A stretch of 64,000 bases of DNA from Mixta calida (GCF_002953215.1 NZ_CP026378.1:3950540-4014539), one strand, 5' to 3'; shown: positions 26,646-36,017, numbered from the stretch's first letter. The notes: generated from the letters alone by a model not told the origin. Program-made: numbers and translations.

Positions 26646-27548
26646 ATGGACGTTCGGGCGCTACGTTATTTTGTCGAGGTGGTGCGTCAGCAAAGCTTTA
26701 CCCGTGCGGCGGAGACGCTGTTCGTCACGCAGCCGACCATCAGTAAAATGCTGCGCCATCTTGAAGAAGAATTAGGCTGCACGCTGCTGCTGCGCGAAGG
26801 CCGCAAGCTGCATCTGACCGACAGCGGCCAGGTGGTATATCAGCGCGGCCTGACGATTTTGCAGGCGTTCAAGCAGCTGGAGATGGAGATCGGCGATATC
26901 AATCAGTTGAAGACCGGCGAGCTGCGCCTGGGCGTGCCGCCGATGGTGGGCATGCAGATCGCCGGGTCCGTCTCCGCCTTTCGTCAACGCTATCCCGGCA
27001 TTGCGCTAAATATTGTCGAATCAGGCGGCCTGGCGGTACAGGAAGCCGTGCTGTCAGGCGGTCTCGATCTGGCGCTGACCGCACTGCCGGTAGATGAGCA
27101 GCTGCCGCTGAATACCCTGACGCTGATGCAGCATCCGCTCTGTGTGCTGGTGCCGCACGCGGCGCCCTGGCGCGATCGCCTGAGCCTCTCGCTGACGGAA
27201 GTGGCGCAGCATCCGCTACTGATTTTCAATGAGGAGTTTTCGCTAAACCGCCAGCTGAAAAAGGCGTTTCAGCGCGCGGGCCTGACGCCGCAGATCGCGG
27301 TGCGCAGCGGGCAATGGGATTTTCTGGCCGCAATGGTACAGGCGGGCATGGGCGTGGCGATTCTGCCGGAGCCGATTTGTCAAAGGCTCGATCGAAAATC
27401 GCTGCTGTGGCTGCCGCTGGAATCGGATTTAACGTGGACGCTGGGATTAATTTGGCGCGAAGGAAGCTATCTGTCCCGCAGCGCGCAGGCGTGGATTGAC
27501 TGCTGTCGCGCCTTCTGGCCGGGCGAAGCGCCGAAGATTTCGGTATAA
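26646..27548 (+). CDS. LysR-family regulator (CidR-like)
   Basis: 300 residues. The N-terminal winged helix-turn-helix is MDVRALRYFVEVVRQQSFTR followed by AETLFVTQPTISKMLRHLEE; the LysR substrate domain covers about 90-295. GAGGGA precedes the ATG. It is transcribed divergently from the lrgA/lrgB-type pair, the usual position for its target operon. The inducer is not predictable, although Gram-positive CidR responds to acetate metabolism, and here the acetate operon is adjacent. Confidence 0.85.
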   Translation: MDVRALRYFVEVVRQQSFTRAAETLFVTQPTISKMLRHLEEELGCTLLLREGRKLHLTDSGQVVYQRGLTILQAFKQLEMEIGDINQLKTGELRLGVPPMVGMQIAGSVSAFRQRYPGIALNIVESGGLAVQEAVLSGGLDLALTALPVDEQLPLNTLTLMQHPLCVLVPHAAPWRDRLSLSLTEVAQHPLLIFNEEFSLNRQLKKAFQRAGLTPQIAVRSGQWDFLAAMVQAGMGVAILPEPICQRLDRKSLLWLPLESDLTWTLGLIWREGSYLSRSAQAWIDCCRAFWPGEAPKISV

Positions 27549-27574
27549 GGCGGACAGGTAGCCCTGCCCGCCTT
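27547..27574. terminator. Bidirectional terminator between the lysR and yjcE ends
   Basis: AAGGCGG-a-CAGG-tagc-CCTG-c-CCGCCTT (27547-27574) is a long imperfect hairpin between converging stop codons. Confidence 0.6.
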
Positions 27575-27579
27575 CGCGA

Positions 27580-29232
27580 TTAATGCTCCTCTTTCTCGAC
27601 CAGCAGCGCTTCCAGCAGGTCGAGATCGCGCAGCAGCTTCTGCATCGTCTCGTTGCTGATCTGCTGCGTGGCGCGCAGATGATAAAGCTCAGCGCGTTCG
27701 GCGCGCAGCGCGGTGAGGCGGAAGCGGCGCTCCAGATCCTCCGCCACGTGCGCATTCTCCAGGTCGCTCTGTCCGTCGGCGCGGCGGCGCAGGTTGCCTA
27801 TCACCCGTGAGCTCACCTCTTTCAACAGCTCGTTATCGATATTCTCTTCGGCATCCTGCGTCAGGCGCTCTTCCATCTTATAGAGGCTTTCAACCGCCGC
27901 ACCCGCCATTACCGCACGCGCCTGCTGCAGTTCGCGGCGATGCACGCTCTTATCAATGCCGTCGATGCCGCGCAGCAAGACTGGCAACAGAATGACGCCG
28001 ACAAACAGCGAGAAGAGAATGACGCCGGTCGCAAGGAATACCAGCTCGTAACGGCCAGGGAAAGCGTCGCCGTTCGGCAGGAACAGCGGTATCGACAGCA
28101 CACCGGCCAGCGTAATCGCGCCGCGCACCCCGGCAAAAGAAGCAATCAGCAACTCGCGCGTGCTGTAGCTGCTGAACTCCATGGGCTTTTTGGTCAGCAG
28201 GCGCTTGCTGAGGCGCTGCATAGTCCAGAGCCAGCCGAAACGCACCAGCATCAGGGCGGCGTACACCAGCAGAATGTCGGTAAACAGCATCCACAGCTCG
28301 ACGTTTGGATCGGCGTTCGCCTCGGTAATCGAGGTTTCCAGAATGCCAGGCAGTTGCAGGCCGAGCATCAGGAACACCATGCCGTTAAACACGAATTCCA
28401 GCATCTGCCAGACGCTGTTGGCGCGCAGGCGCATCGCCAGCGGCGCGCGGCGCATAATGCCGGAGCGGGTGATCATCATACCGGCCGCCACCGCCGCCAG
28501 GATGCCTGATACGCCAAGATGCTCGGCGATCAGATAGGAGGCGAACGGCAGCAGCAGCAGCAGTACCGTCTGGGTAGTGGGATCGTCGCCGCTCAGACGG
28601 CTGAAAAGACGCAGTGATTTGCCGAACAGCCAGCAGACCGCAGCGCCCGCCAGCAGGCCGCCGATCGCCACTTTCAGAAACTCTACGGTCGCGCCGGAAA
28701 CGGTAAAGACCATCGTTCCCATCGCCACCGCAACGGCGAACTTGAGCGACACCAGGCCCGACGCGTCGTTCATCAGCGCCTCGCCCTGCAAAATTGACAT
28801 GATCTTCTTGGGAATGCGCCCTTCGCCGACGATGCCCGACAGCGCCACGGCATCCGTCGGCGACAGCACCGCCGCCAGCGCGAAGGCGGGCACCAGTGGA
28901 ATGCCCGGCACCATCCAGTAGATCAGATAGCCGATGCCCACGACGGTGATCAGCACCAGCACTAAGGCCAGGCCCATGATTTCACGGCCATGATGAAGAA
29001 ACTCGTTAACCGGCGTTTTCCAGCCGTCGGCGAACAGCAGCGGCGGAATAAACAACACCAGAAACAGCTCCGGGTCAAAATCGACATGCAGGCCGAAAGT
29101 CGGCCAGGCAAGCAGCGCGCCCGCGGCGATCTGCACCAGCGGCAGCGGGATTTGAAACGGGATAATACGGGCGGCGACGCCGGAGAGCGACACCACTAAC
29201 GTCATAATGAGAATAGTAAAAAAGATTTCCAT
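27580..29232 (-). CDS. yjcE: CPA1-family Na+/H+ antiporter YjcE
   Basis: A 550-residue protein close to E. coli YjcE (549). It has about twelve membrane spans and the CPA1 motifs SPTDAVALSGIVGEGRIPKK and GEALMNDASGLVSLKFAVA, which carry the ion-binding Asp residues, plus SFAGVRGAITLAGVLSIPL. A cytoplasmic tail rich in charged residues follows (ENIDNELLKEVSSRVIGNLR). The ATG at 29232 is chosen for AAGGA and the family start MEIFFTILIMTLVVSLSGV; the open frame extends ten codons upstream. It is conserved in the acs-to-soxR order. Confidence 0.93.
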   Translation of the reverse strand: MEIFFTILIMTLVVSLSGVAARIIPFQIPLPLVQIAAGALLAWPTFGLHVDFDPELFLVLFIPPLLFADGWKTPVNEFLHHGREIMGLALVLVLITVVGIGYLIYWMVPGIPLVPAFALAAVLSPTDAVALSGIVGEGRIPKKIMSILQGEALMNDASGLVSLKFAVAVAMGTMVFTVSGATVEFLKVAIGGLLAGAAVCWLFGKSLRLFSRLSGDDPTTQTVLLLLLPFASYLIAEHLGVSGILAAVAAGMMITRSGIMRRAPLAMRLRANSVWQMLEFVFNGMVFLMLGLQLPGILETSITEANADPNVELWMLFTDILLVYAALMLVRFGWLWTMQRLSKRLLTKKPMEFSSYSTRELLIASFAGVRGAITLAGVLSIPLFLPNGDAFPGRYELVFLATGVILFSLFVGVILLPVLLRGIDGIDKSVHRRELQQARAVMAGAAVESLYKMEERLTQDAEENIDNELLKEVSSRVIGNLRRRADGQSDLENAHVAEDLERRFRLTALRAERAELYHLRATQQISNETMQKLLRDLDLLEALLVEKEEH

Positions 29233-29442
29233 GCTTTCCTTATAGCCTCTTCCGGCAGGCATATGTGAATCGATTACCCTGGGGGTGCCCCGTTAGCAGT
29301 GTAAAACAAAACGTTAAACCTGTTAAAAACAAGGCGTGCGATTCGCAACGCTTCAGGACGATTCTCTGTTTATCAGGCGGAAGGCAGGAAATGCGGCGGA
29401 AGGAAGGAACATGGCGCGGCATCGCTGCCGCGCCAGACAGGA

Positions 29443-30792
29443 TTAAAGCGCCCAGCCGCCCGCGTAAAAAGCGACCAGCGCCACCGCGATAATCACGGTG
29501 CCGATATTCAGCTTGCGCCATTCGCCAGCGAACAGACGACCAATCACCAGCCCGCCGAAGCCGAGCATAATGCCGGTGACGATATTGCAGGTCAGGACGA
29601 TAAACACCGCCGTCACCAGCCCGGACATCGCGTCGACGAAATCGTTGAAATCGATTTTCGCTACGTTGCTCAACATCAGCAGGCCGACATACATCAGCGC
29701 GGGCGCCGTAGCATAGGCCGGTACTAAATAAGCCAGCGGCGACATAAACAGGATCAGCAGGAACAGCAGGCCGACCACGATCGCCGTCAGGCCAGTTTTA
29801 CCGCCCGCCGCCGTGCCGGCCGCCGATTCGATATAGACCGCCGCGGGCGAGGCGCCTACCAGCCCAGCGAAAATACTGCTGATGGAGTCAGTGGTCAGCG
29901 CCTTGCCGCCGTTGATGATCTGCCCCTCTTTATCCAGCAGATTAGCCTGCCCCGCCACCGCGCGAATGGTGCCGGTGGCGTCGAAAACTGCCGTCATCAC
30001 CAGCGCCAGCACGCTGGGCAGCACCGCCGCCTGTAGCGCGCCGCCGATATCCAGGCTGAACAGCAGCGAATGGCCGTTAGCGTCACTCAGGCTCGGCATG
30101 GCAAACAGCCCTTTAAAACTCACCGCGGGATCGAACGCGAGGCCAATCAGCGAGATGGCGATAATGGTCAACAGGATGCCGCCTGGCACGCGACGCTTCT
30201 CCAGGCCAAAAATCACGGCCAGGCCCAGCAGCGACATAATGACCGGAAACGAGGTGAAATGCCCCAGCGCCACCGGCAGGCCCGGCGCCGGATTTTTCAC
30301 TACCAGCCCGACGCCGTCAGCGGCGATCAGCAGCAGAAACAGCCCGATGCCGATGCCGGTGCCGTGCGCCACGCCCATCGGCAGGTTGCGCAGAATCCAG
30401 GCGCGAATGCCGGTGGCGGAGATCAGCGTAAACAGCACGCCCATCAGGAATACTGCGCCCAGCGCGACCGGAATGCTGATCTGCTGCCCCAGCACCAGGC
30501 TAAAGGCGGTAAAGGCGGTCAGCGAGATCGCACAGCCAATCGCCATCGGCAGGTTCGCCCACAGGCCCATAATGATCGAGCCGAAGCTGGCGACCAGGCA
30601 GGTAGAGACGAAGACCGCCGCCGGAGGAAAACCGGCTTTGCCCAGCATGCCCGGCACGACGATAACCGAATAGACCATCGCCAGAAAGGTCGTTAAACCG
30701 GCGATAATCTCCTGACGCACGCTGCTGCCGCGCGCTGAGATCTGGAACCAGGCGTCAAGCGAACGGCGCGCAGGTTGTGAAGGAGTGGACAT
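29443..30792 (-). CDS. ghxP: Guanine/hypoxanthine permease GhxP
   Basis: 449 residues, the same length as E. coli GhxP (YjcD). It belongs to the AzgA subfamily of NCS2 nucleobase:proton symporters. Motifs include [20 protein letters not shown], a [20 protein letters not shown] segment, and [20 protein letters not shown]. The ATG at 30792 has a GAGG ribosome-binding site and matches the family start [16 protein letters not shown]; the frame is open upstream without homology. Two PurR boxes (30905-30973) lie upstream, so expression is probably repressed by PurR with hypoxanthine or guanine. Confidence 0.94.
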   Translation of the reverse strand: MSTPSQPARRSLDAWFQISARGSSVRQEIIAGLTTFLAMVYSVIVVPGMLGKAGFPPAAVFVSTCLVASFGSIIMGLWANLPMAIGCAISLTAFTAFSLVLGQQISIPVALGAVFLMGVLFTLISATGIRAWILRNLPMGVAHGTGIGIGLFLLLIAADGVGLVVKNPAPGLPVALGHFTSFPVIMSLLGLAVIFGLEKRRVPGGILLTIIAISLIGLAFDPAVSFKGLFAMPSLSDANGHSLLFSLDIGGALQAAVLPSVLALVMTAVFDATGTIRAVAGQANLLDKEGQIINGGKALTTDSISSIFAGLVGASPAAVYIESAAGTAAGGKTGLTAIVVGLLFLLILFMSPLAYLVPAYATAPALMYVGLLMLSNVAKIDFNDFVDAMSGLVTAVFIVLTCNIVTGIMLGFGGLVIGRLFAGEWRKLNIGTVIIAVALVAFYAGGWAL

Positions 30793-30904
30793 GTAAAACC
30801 TCGTTATTTTGGATGACAGCCTGCGCGACGCTGGATAACGCATCGTCGTCTTTATTCCCTGGATGAAGACCGGCGTGCAACTCGTTGCCCGACGCCTGCT
30901 AAAA

Positions 30905-30973
30905 AAGCAAACGTTTACCTCGCCGCGCGAAAAGGGGCCGAAAAGCGACCTGTAAAAAGGCAAACGATTATCC
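30905..30973 (-). promoter_or_regulatory. Two PurR operators upstream of ghxP
   Basis: AAGCAAACGTTTACCT (30905-30920) and AGGCAAACGATTATCC (30958-30973) both match the PurR consensus (core GCAAACGTTT). E. coli ghxP belongs to the PurR regulon. Confidence 0.75.
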
Positions 30974-31142
30974 TGCCTTTTCCGGCATATTTTCAACTGC
31001 TGTTTGTAGTCAATTCAGCACAATTAACAAGCAGCGCGCCGGAAGGCGTGAGGTAAGACAGGAAGGTTCAAAGAAAAAAAAGGGATAACTGTCGGACGGC
31101 TAAGATTTTTTTACTCCTTGCCGTCCATGAGCCTGAGGCGGC

Positions 31143-31808
31143 TTAGTCCGGCAAATTCAGTTCGCCACCCTGCTGAATCGCCCGCTGCCAGGCGGGACGG
31201 CGGCTGATTTTATCCAGCCAGGCCTGTGTAGCGGGCATGCCATCCAGCCCGCCGCGCGCCGCCAGCCCCTGAATGGGGAAGCTCATCTGAATATCGGCCA
31301 GCGTCAGATGCTGTCCAGCGAACCACGGCAGCCGGGTCAGATGCTGTTCGATAAATTGACGGTGCGTGGTCAGCTGTTTATCGAGAAAGCCTTTACGGAC
31401 GCCGTTGCCGAACGCCGCGCCGATCGGGCGTAGCAGCCACGGCACCGGCGGCTTGCCCATGCGGCTGAAGATCAAGCGCATCACCACCAGCGGCATCAGC
31501 GATCCTTCCGCATAGTGTAACCAGTAGCGGCATTCAAGCGCTTCTTCCTCATCCAGCGGCGTCAGCAGCCGGTTGCGATCGTAACGCCCGACCAGATATT
31601 CCAGAATCGCGCCTGATTCCGCTACGACGCGGTCGCCATCGGTGATTACCGGCGCTTTGCCCAGCGGATGCACTTTTTTCAATTCCGGTGGGGCGAGCAT
31701 CGACGCCTGACGCTGATAGCGCTTGATTTCATACGGCAGCTCCAGCTCTTCCAGCAGCCAGAGAATACGCTGCGAACGGGAGTTATTCAGATGATGAACC
31801 ACGATCAT
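31143..31808 (-). CDS. Glutathione S-transferase family protein
   Basis: 221 residues. The N-terminal thioredoxin-like domain (about 1-80) has MIVVHHLNNSRSQRILWLLE with Ser10/Ser12 near the glutathione-activating position, HPLGKAPVITDGD and the Glu-Ser pair VAESGAILEYL. The C-terminal helical domain (about 90-215) has the N-capping motif FAGQHLTLADIQMSF. It lies 41 bases beyond the soxR stop codon in the same orientation, so it could be part of the oxidative-stress block, although no SoxS box was identified. Confidence 0.85.
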   Translation of the reverse strand: MIVVHHLNNSRSQRILWLLEELELPYEIKRYQRQASMLAPPELKKVHPLGKAPVITDGDRVVAESGAILEYLVGRYDRNRLLTPLDEEEALECRYWLHYAEGSLMPLVVMRLIFSRMGKPPVPWLLRPIGAAFGNGVRKGFLDKQLTTHRQFIEQHLTRLPWFAGQHLTLADIQMSFPIQGLAARGGLDGMPATQAWLDKISRRPAWQRAIQQGGELNLPD

Positions 31809-31849
31809 GGCAGGCTCCAGAAGTCATGCGTCAGCCTCCAGTATAGCGG

Positions 31850-32317
31850 CTACTCCTCTTCGCGCTGCGGATCGAGCAGGATGGCGCCGGTGCCCTCTTC
31901 AGCCAGTCGATCGTTGGGGTTGCGCAGCGGACAATCGCGCATCGATAAGCAGCCGCAGCCGATGCAGCCGTCCAGGTCGTCACGCAGGTGCGTCAGAGTT
32001 TCGATGCGCTTGTTCAACTCGGCGCGCCACTGCTCGGTCAACGCCTCCCAGGCTTTCGCCGAAATGCGCTTATCGACCGGCATATGCGCCAGGCTTTCGC
32101 TGACCGTCGCCAGCGGAATGCCGATGCGCTGAGCGATTTTAATGATCGCCACGCGGCGCAGCACGTCGCGGCTGTATCGCCGCTGGTTGCCACCGTTGCG
32201 CGTGCTGGCGATCAGCCCTTTCGACTCATAAAAATGCAGCGCCGACACCGCTACCCCGCTGCGCTTCGCCACTTCTCCTGGCGTCAGCACCGGTTTTGGA
32301 TAATTGCTTTTTTTCAT
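31850..32317 (-). CDS. soxR: Redox-sensing activator SoxR
   Basis: A 155-residue MerR-family regulator. The N-terminal HTH is [20 protein letters not shown]; the dimerisation helix follows, then the [2Fe-2S] cluster motif [12 protein letters not shown] with Cys118, 121, 123 and 129 (one fewer than E. coli numbering). Oxidation of the cluster by redox-cycling compounds activates soxS. It is divergent from soxS, and the shared region carries the SoxR operator inside the soxS promoter. Confidence 0.97.
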   Translation of the reverse strand: MKKSNYPKPVLTPGEVAKRSGVAVSALHFYESKGLIASTRNGGNQRRYSRDVLRRVAIIKIAQRIGIPLATVSESLAHMPVDKRISAKAWEALTEQWRAELNKRIETLTHLRDDLDGCIGCGCLSMRDCPLRNPNDRLAEEGTGAILLDPQREEE

Positions 32318-32325
32318 TTTTACGC

Positions 32326-32356
32326 TTTACCTCAAGTTAACTTGAGGAATTATACT
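32326..32356 (+). promoter_or_regulatory. soxS promoter with SoxR operator
   Basis: -35 TTTACC (32326-32331) and -10 TATACT (32351-32356) are separated by an overlong 19-bp spacer. It is largely filled by the perfect palindrome CCTCAAGTTAACTTGAGG (32330-32347). This is the classic SoxR/MerR arrangement, in which the activator untwists the spacer. Confidence 0.95.
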
Positions 32357-32407
32357 TGCCCACCATCAAACCCGCAAAGCGCAAAATCTAATCAGAAGGA
32401 CGTCGTC

Positions 32408-32836
32408 ATGATGCATAAAGATATTATTCATTCTCTGACTGACTGGATTGATCGGAACTTAGATAAAAATCTTTCCATTGATGAAGTCGCAGCCAAAGCT
32501 GGCTACTCCAAGTGGCATCTGCAGCGGATGTTTCGCGCCGTCACCAGGCAGACGCTGGGCAGCTATATCCGTGAACGTCGGCTGACGCTGGCCGCGGAAG
32601 CGCTGACCCTGACGCAGCGTCCGGTATTTGATATCGCCATGCAGTACGGCTTTGATTCGCAACAGACTTTTTCCCGCGTTTTCCGCCGCCAGTTTTCGCA
32701 GACGCCGACCGCCTATCGTCACAGCATGCGTCGCCAGAACGCGCTGCGTCAGCGTCCGGCCGCCTTTCCGCGCGGCGATGCGATGAGCAGCTTCGCCCAA
32801 CGCACCACCGGCGTCTGCTGCCCGGTCAGCGGTTAA
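32408..32836 (+). CDS. soxS: Superoxide-response activator SoxS (with C-terminal extension)
   Basis: A 142-residue AraC-family protein. Residues 1-107 align with E. coli SoxS (107 residues): two HTH motifs in LSIDEVAAKAGYSKWHLQRM and FDIAMQYGFDSQQTFSRVF, then PTAYRH. About 35 extra residues follow (RRQNALRQRPAAFPRGDAMS to VCCPVSG), including a Cys-Cys pair, which E. coli SoxS lacks. AAGGA precedes tandem ATGs at 32408/32411. The stop codon overlaps the converging diguanylate cyclase stop by 4 bases. SoxS activates superoxide-defence genes. Confidence 0.95.
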   Translation: MMHKDIIHSLTDWIDRNLDKNLSIDEVAAKAGYSKWHLQRMFRAVTRQTLGSYIRERRLTLAAEALTLTQRPVFDIAMQYGFDSQQTFSRVFRRQFSQTPTAYRHSMRRQNALRQRPAAFPRGDAMSSFAQRTTGVCCPVSG

Positions 32837-34143
32837 AACACGGCGTCCGGCCCGGCCTGAAGGATTTCAGACTGCGGCTGGCTCTGCCAGAGCGGCGACA
32901 GGTACCAGCCGCCGCCCAACGCTTTTATGTGGTACATGGCGGCATCCGCCTGCGCCAGCAGCCCTTCCGCCGAGCGTGACGATTTGCCCAGCGCCGCGCC
33001 GATGCTCAGCGACCAGACGATCGGGTTGCCGTCGGGCAGGATCAGCGGCGCTTCCATCGCGTTCATAATATGCTGCACTACGCGCGCGACCTGCGACGGC
33101 TCGCTGATATCGCGCAGCAGGATGGCGAACTCATCGCCGCCGAGCCGCGCCACCATATCTGTCTTCCGCACCTGCCCGCGCAGCCGCTGCGCGGTGGCGG
33201 TAATAATGGCGTCACCGGCGGCATGGCCCCAGGTATCATTGATCTGCTTAAAACGGTCGCCGTCGATAAACAGCAGCGCCAGCTTGTGACGCTGGTCGTC
33301 ATCGGCAAAGGCGCGGCCCAGCGTCCGTTCAAAGGCGATGCGGTTAGGCAGTCCGGTCAGGCCGTCATGACTCGCCTGATGCACCAGGCTGTCATGTTCC
33401 TGCTTCATATTTTTCTGCCATTCATCCAGCTCCTCCAGCAATATATTGAAATCATGGCTCAGCGCATGCAGCTCGGCGATCTCTGCTTCCGGCACCCGGC
33501 GCGCGAAGGCGCGACGTTCGCGCACGTCGCGCGTGACCGAAGTGATGCTTTGCAGCGCCTGCAGAATGCCGGCGTGCATACGGCGGGAGAGCAGCGAAGC
33601 GAGCGTAGCGGTGGTCATCAGGCTCGCCGCAAGCCAGGCGAACGTCTTATAGAGATACTGAATGACCTCGTAGGCGTTGCCGACCAGCCAGATACGCCCC
33701 ACCTCCTCGCCTGACTGCATCACCGGCGTGCTGACCGGCTGAGGAAACAGCCAGCGCGCAATCAGCCGTTCGATGGTGTTTTGATGCTGATGCGGAGAAG
33801 CGTGCCAGCCAGCCAGCAGCTGCCCCTGGCGATCGTAAACGCGCGCCCAGGCAAAGCTGCCGCGCTTGCCGATTTCCGCCAGCGCCTCGCGCACGATCTC
33901 ACCGTCGCCCTTCACGACCGACGACTGCACCGTAAAGCTGAGGGTGGAGGCGAGCAGTTCCAGATTGTTTTCCGCATAGTTGCGCAATGCGATCAGCGAG
34001 AGCGTAGAGAGCGAAATACCGGAGATGGTCATCGAGACGACGATGATGATCAGATGAATACGCTGCAACGATTTACGCAGCGTAGGACGCGGAAGCGGCT
34101 TCATGCTGGCAACATCGTTCCGATCTGCGCTGCGGTTAGACAT
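32833..34143 (-). CDS. Membrane diguanylate cyclase, YfiN/DgcN-like
   Basis: 436 residues. Two membrane helices (about 27-52 and 164-185) bracket a periplasmic domain of about 110 residues. A HAMP-like linker (190-245) and a GGDEF domain follow, with the active-site motif GGDEF at 335-339 and an RKTD inhibitory (RxxD) site at 326-329. Order and text (ELHALSHDFNILLEELDEWQ, WGHAAGD) resemble E. coli DgcN/YfiN, which slows division and raises c-di-GMP under envelope stress. No yfiR or yfiB neighbour is present. An in-frame ATG at residue 14 is an alternative start. Confidence 0.88.
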   Translation of the reverse strand: MSNRSADRNDVASMKPLPRPTLRKSLQRIHLIIIVVSMTISGISLSTLSLIALRNYAENNLELLASTLSFTVQSSVVKGDGEIVREALAEIGKRGSFAWARVYDRQGQLLAGWHASPHQHQNTIERLIARWLFPQPVSTPVMQSGEEVGRIWLVGNAYEVIQYLYKTFAWLAASLMTTATLASLLSRRMHAGILQALQSITSVTRDVRERRAFARRVPEAEIAELHALSHDFNILLEELDEWQKNMKQEHDSLVHQASHDGLTGLPNRIAFERTLGRAFADDDQRHKLALLFIDGDRFKQINDTWGHAAGDAIITATAQRLRGQVRKTDMVARLGGDEFAILLRDISEPSQVARVVQHIMNAMEAPLILPDGNPIVWSLSIGAALGKSSRSAEGLLAQADAAMYHIKALGGGWYLSPLWQSQPQSEILQAGPDAVF

Positions 34144-34539
34144 TGCTTACCCCGCATGCGAAACCGCTCAACGAAGCATCGTTCGGCAACGGACGACACC
34201 CCAGATATACGTCAGAGGCAAAAAGCACCCTTGTCATAATTTCATCCTGAATAAGATTGGCACAAACAGGGCGTGGCAGAGATGGCAAAAAGCACGCCGA
34301 ATCTGGTAACGCTGAGTGGTTAAACCTGTACGAGAGAGCCTATCCGGCCCATCACGCAGGTACAACGACCCAGACTGTCAGATTCATCCCAAAGCCCTGC
34401 GGCTGTTATGGGTTTGCTGAAAAAACATCTTATTAGCCGTACCGCTACGCCAGGTCCGCAAGCGAAATCAGAGTCGTCCTGGCGCGCGGATACGTGCGAT
34501 CCCAACGTATCAAACCGTTACCGTTCGGTGTAAATTTTG
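34144..34539. other. Intergenic region without a supported gene
   Basis: Between the diguanylate cyclase gene and the yjcB promoter. A 61-codon leftward frame (34320-34505) lacks a ribosome-binding site and is not called. Short inverted repeats (CCTGTAC/GTACA around 34325-34365) are visible, but no known element was recognised. Confidence 0.35.
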
Positions 34540-34582
34540 TTCAACTTTTAAAAGCCAGTGATATAATGTGATTCAGGTCACA
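34540..34582 (+). promoter_or_regulatory. yjcB promoter with overlapping CRP site
   Basis: An extended -10 (TGATATAAT, with TATAAT at 34562-34567) and a TTCAAC -35 at 34540-34545. A perfect CRP site TGTGA-TTCAGG-TCACA (34567-34582) begins at the last base of the -10 and covers the predicted start, a position where CRP would repress rather than activate. Confidence 0.65.
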
Positions 34583-34685
34583 CTTTGTGTGTTGTACATC
34601 GACGACCGGTAAAGACTCCCTGGCATCTTTATCGCGTTCTTCACTTCAGGCGTCAGGGTAGATAAAGAAACAGAGGTTGCATGTT

Positions 34686-34973
34686 ATGGCTACGCTTACC
34701 GCCAGCCTTGTTGTAATGCGTTGGGAATTACTGAGCGCCGTATTGATGTTTTTCGCCAGCACGTTTAAAACCAAATGCCGTCAGACGAGCCATCCGGTTA
34801 TGGCCTTTCTGTTTAGCGGCATTGGCGTGGGCGTGACCTGTTGGTTTGTCGCCGGTCTGCTGGGCATGACGTTCAGTATGGAAAATATGAATAATTTCCT
34901 GAACATCATGAAAGAGGCCTTTATTAATATCATGAGTCAGACGCCGCCTGAATGGCCGATGCCGATGCCCTGA
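34686..34973 (+). CDS. yjcB: YjcB-family small membrane protein
   Basis: 95 residues with two membrane segments (about 10-28 and 42-65), starting MATLTASLVVMRWELLSAVL and ending QTPPEWPMPMP. Both ends resemble E. coli YjcB (93 residues). AGAGG lies 9 bases before the ATG at 34686; an upstream TTG at 34677 is less likely. The function is unknown. In E. coli it lies next to ssb; here more than 21 kb of accessory DNA separates them. A terminator follows. Confidence 0.85.
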   Translation: MATLTASLVVMRWELLSAVLMFFASTFKTKCRQTSHPVMAFLFSGIGVGVTCWFVAGLLGMTFSMENMNNFLNIMKEAFINIMSQTPPEWPMPMP

Positions 34974-34986
34974 TAACCTGCACGAT

Positions 34987-35017
34987 AAAAAAAGCGAGCT
35001 GCCCGGCTCGCTTTTTT
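34987..35017. terminator. Terminator after yjcB (bidirectional)
   Basis: AGCGAGC-tgcccg-GCTCGCT with flanking A7 and T6 runs, so it can serve both yjcB and the converging ATP-grasp gene. Confidence 0.92.
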
Positions 35018-35050
35018 ATTCGTCCTCTATTCGCCCACGCGCCCGGACGC

Positions 35051-36010
35051 TTATACTTTTTTCAGCATCGCTGGCAGCGTAACATCGGTGACGTCCGCCA
35101 CCCCGACTGGCGCCTGCGGCGTAACAATGCGATCCTGCAACCACATTTCGCCCATCATTTTATTCAGGCCGCGATCGAGTCCGGTGACCAGCCCGGCGCC
35201 AGGCGTAAAGGTTAATTCGCCGAACCAGATCTGCTCTTCATGGATATACCAGTCAACGCGCACATAATCGAAATCTTTCGCCAGCGTCTTACTCAGGGCT
35301 AATGCGTGCTCCAGCTTCGGCATCATCGGGTTAATATCCAACCCGGTATCACGAATTTTGTACCAGGCTTCCTGAAGATTATTAACGTAGAAATTCATCG
35401 ACAGCGCCGGATTGCTGCGGTTATAGATCACCTGCAACACATATTCAAAATTGCCGTCTTTTTTATTGAACATGTGAAATTTATAATCGATCGGCGCGCT
35501 TTTCCCGTCGCCTATATACTGCTCCACCAAAATACGTGGCTTGATATAGCGATAGTGAATCTCACGGGCTTCTTCAGAAAAGTCTTTGCGCAGCCATTCA
35601 TGGCAGCGATTCACAATCAGCTGCTTTTGCAGGCTGTCCGGCTCTTCCAGCAGAATTTCCACCATGTTGGAGCCGTGGTTCGGCTTAACGACCGTGTTCT
35701 TCAGGCTCGGCAGACTCAGCAACGTCGTGGGGTCGCTGGTCTCATGCACCAGCGGAATCAGGTACTCTTCGCCAATCACATCAGCGATATAGTCGCGTAC
35801 CGTAAATTTATCGGAAAGCTTGCTGTAGCGTACGTAGTCGCCGTTGACGAACTTGCGGTACAGCACCTTTTCGTTGAACAGCTTGGGTTCACGAATATTG
35901 GGTAGTCTTTTAAACTTACGAAAATAGTGAATGCGATCCTGGTATGCCCACGGCATTTTTTTTACAAAATAAAGAACGCTTCTTCTTAATTCATCTTTAA
36001 ACTTAGACAT
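35051..36010 (-). CDS. TupA-like ATP-grasp protein (surface polysaccharide/peptide modification)
   Basis: 319 residues. N-terminal IHYFRKFKRLPNIREPKLFN and YSKLSDKFTVRDYI, central LKNTVVKPNHGSN and RILVEQYIGDGKSAPIDYKF, then VDWYIHEEQIWFGELTFTP. These are features of the TupA-like ATP-grasp family associated with teichuronopeptide, capsule and O-antigen loci. It would couple an amino acid or similar group to a surface polymer at the expense of ATP. The ATG at 36010 has a GAGG site. It is the second gene, 7 bases after the flippase gene, and both are less GC-rich than the neighbourhood, suggesting transfer. Confidence 0.75.
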   Translation of the reverse strand: MSKFKDELRRSVLYFVKKMPWAYQDRIHYFRKFKRLPNIREPKLFNEKVLYRKFVNGDYVRYSKLSDKFTVRDYIADVIGEEYLIPLVHETSDPTTLLSLPSLKNTVVKPNHGSNMVEILLEEPDSLQKQLIVNRCHEWLRKDFSEEAREIHYRYIKPRILVEQYIGDGKSAPIDYKFHMFNKKDGNFEYVLQVIYNRSNPALSMNFYVNNLQEAWYKIRDTGLDINPMMPKLEHALALSKTLAKDFDYVRVDWYIHEEQIWFGELTFTPGAGLVTGLDRGLNKMMGEMWLQDRIVTPQAPVGVADVTDVTLPAMLKKV

Positions 36011-36017
36011 CTTAACC

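Noticed and set aside
34320-34505. 61-codon minus-strand ORF in the dgc-yjcB gap
   Set aside because: No start signal or homology recognised; mentioned only as part of the intergenic region.
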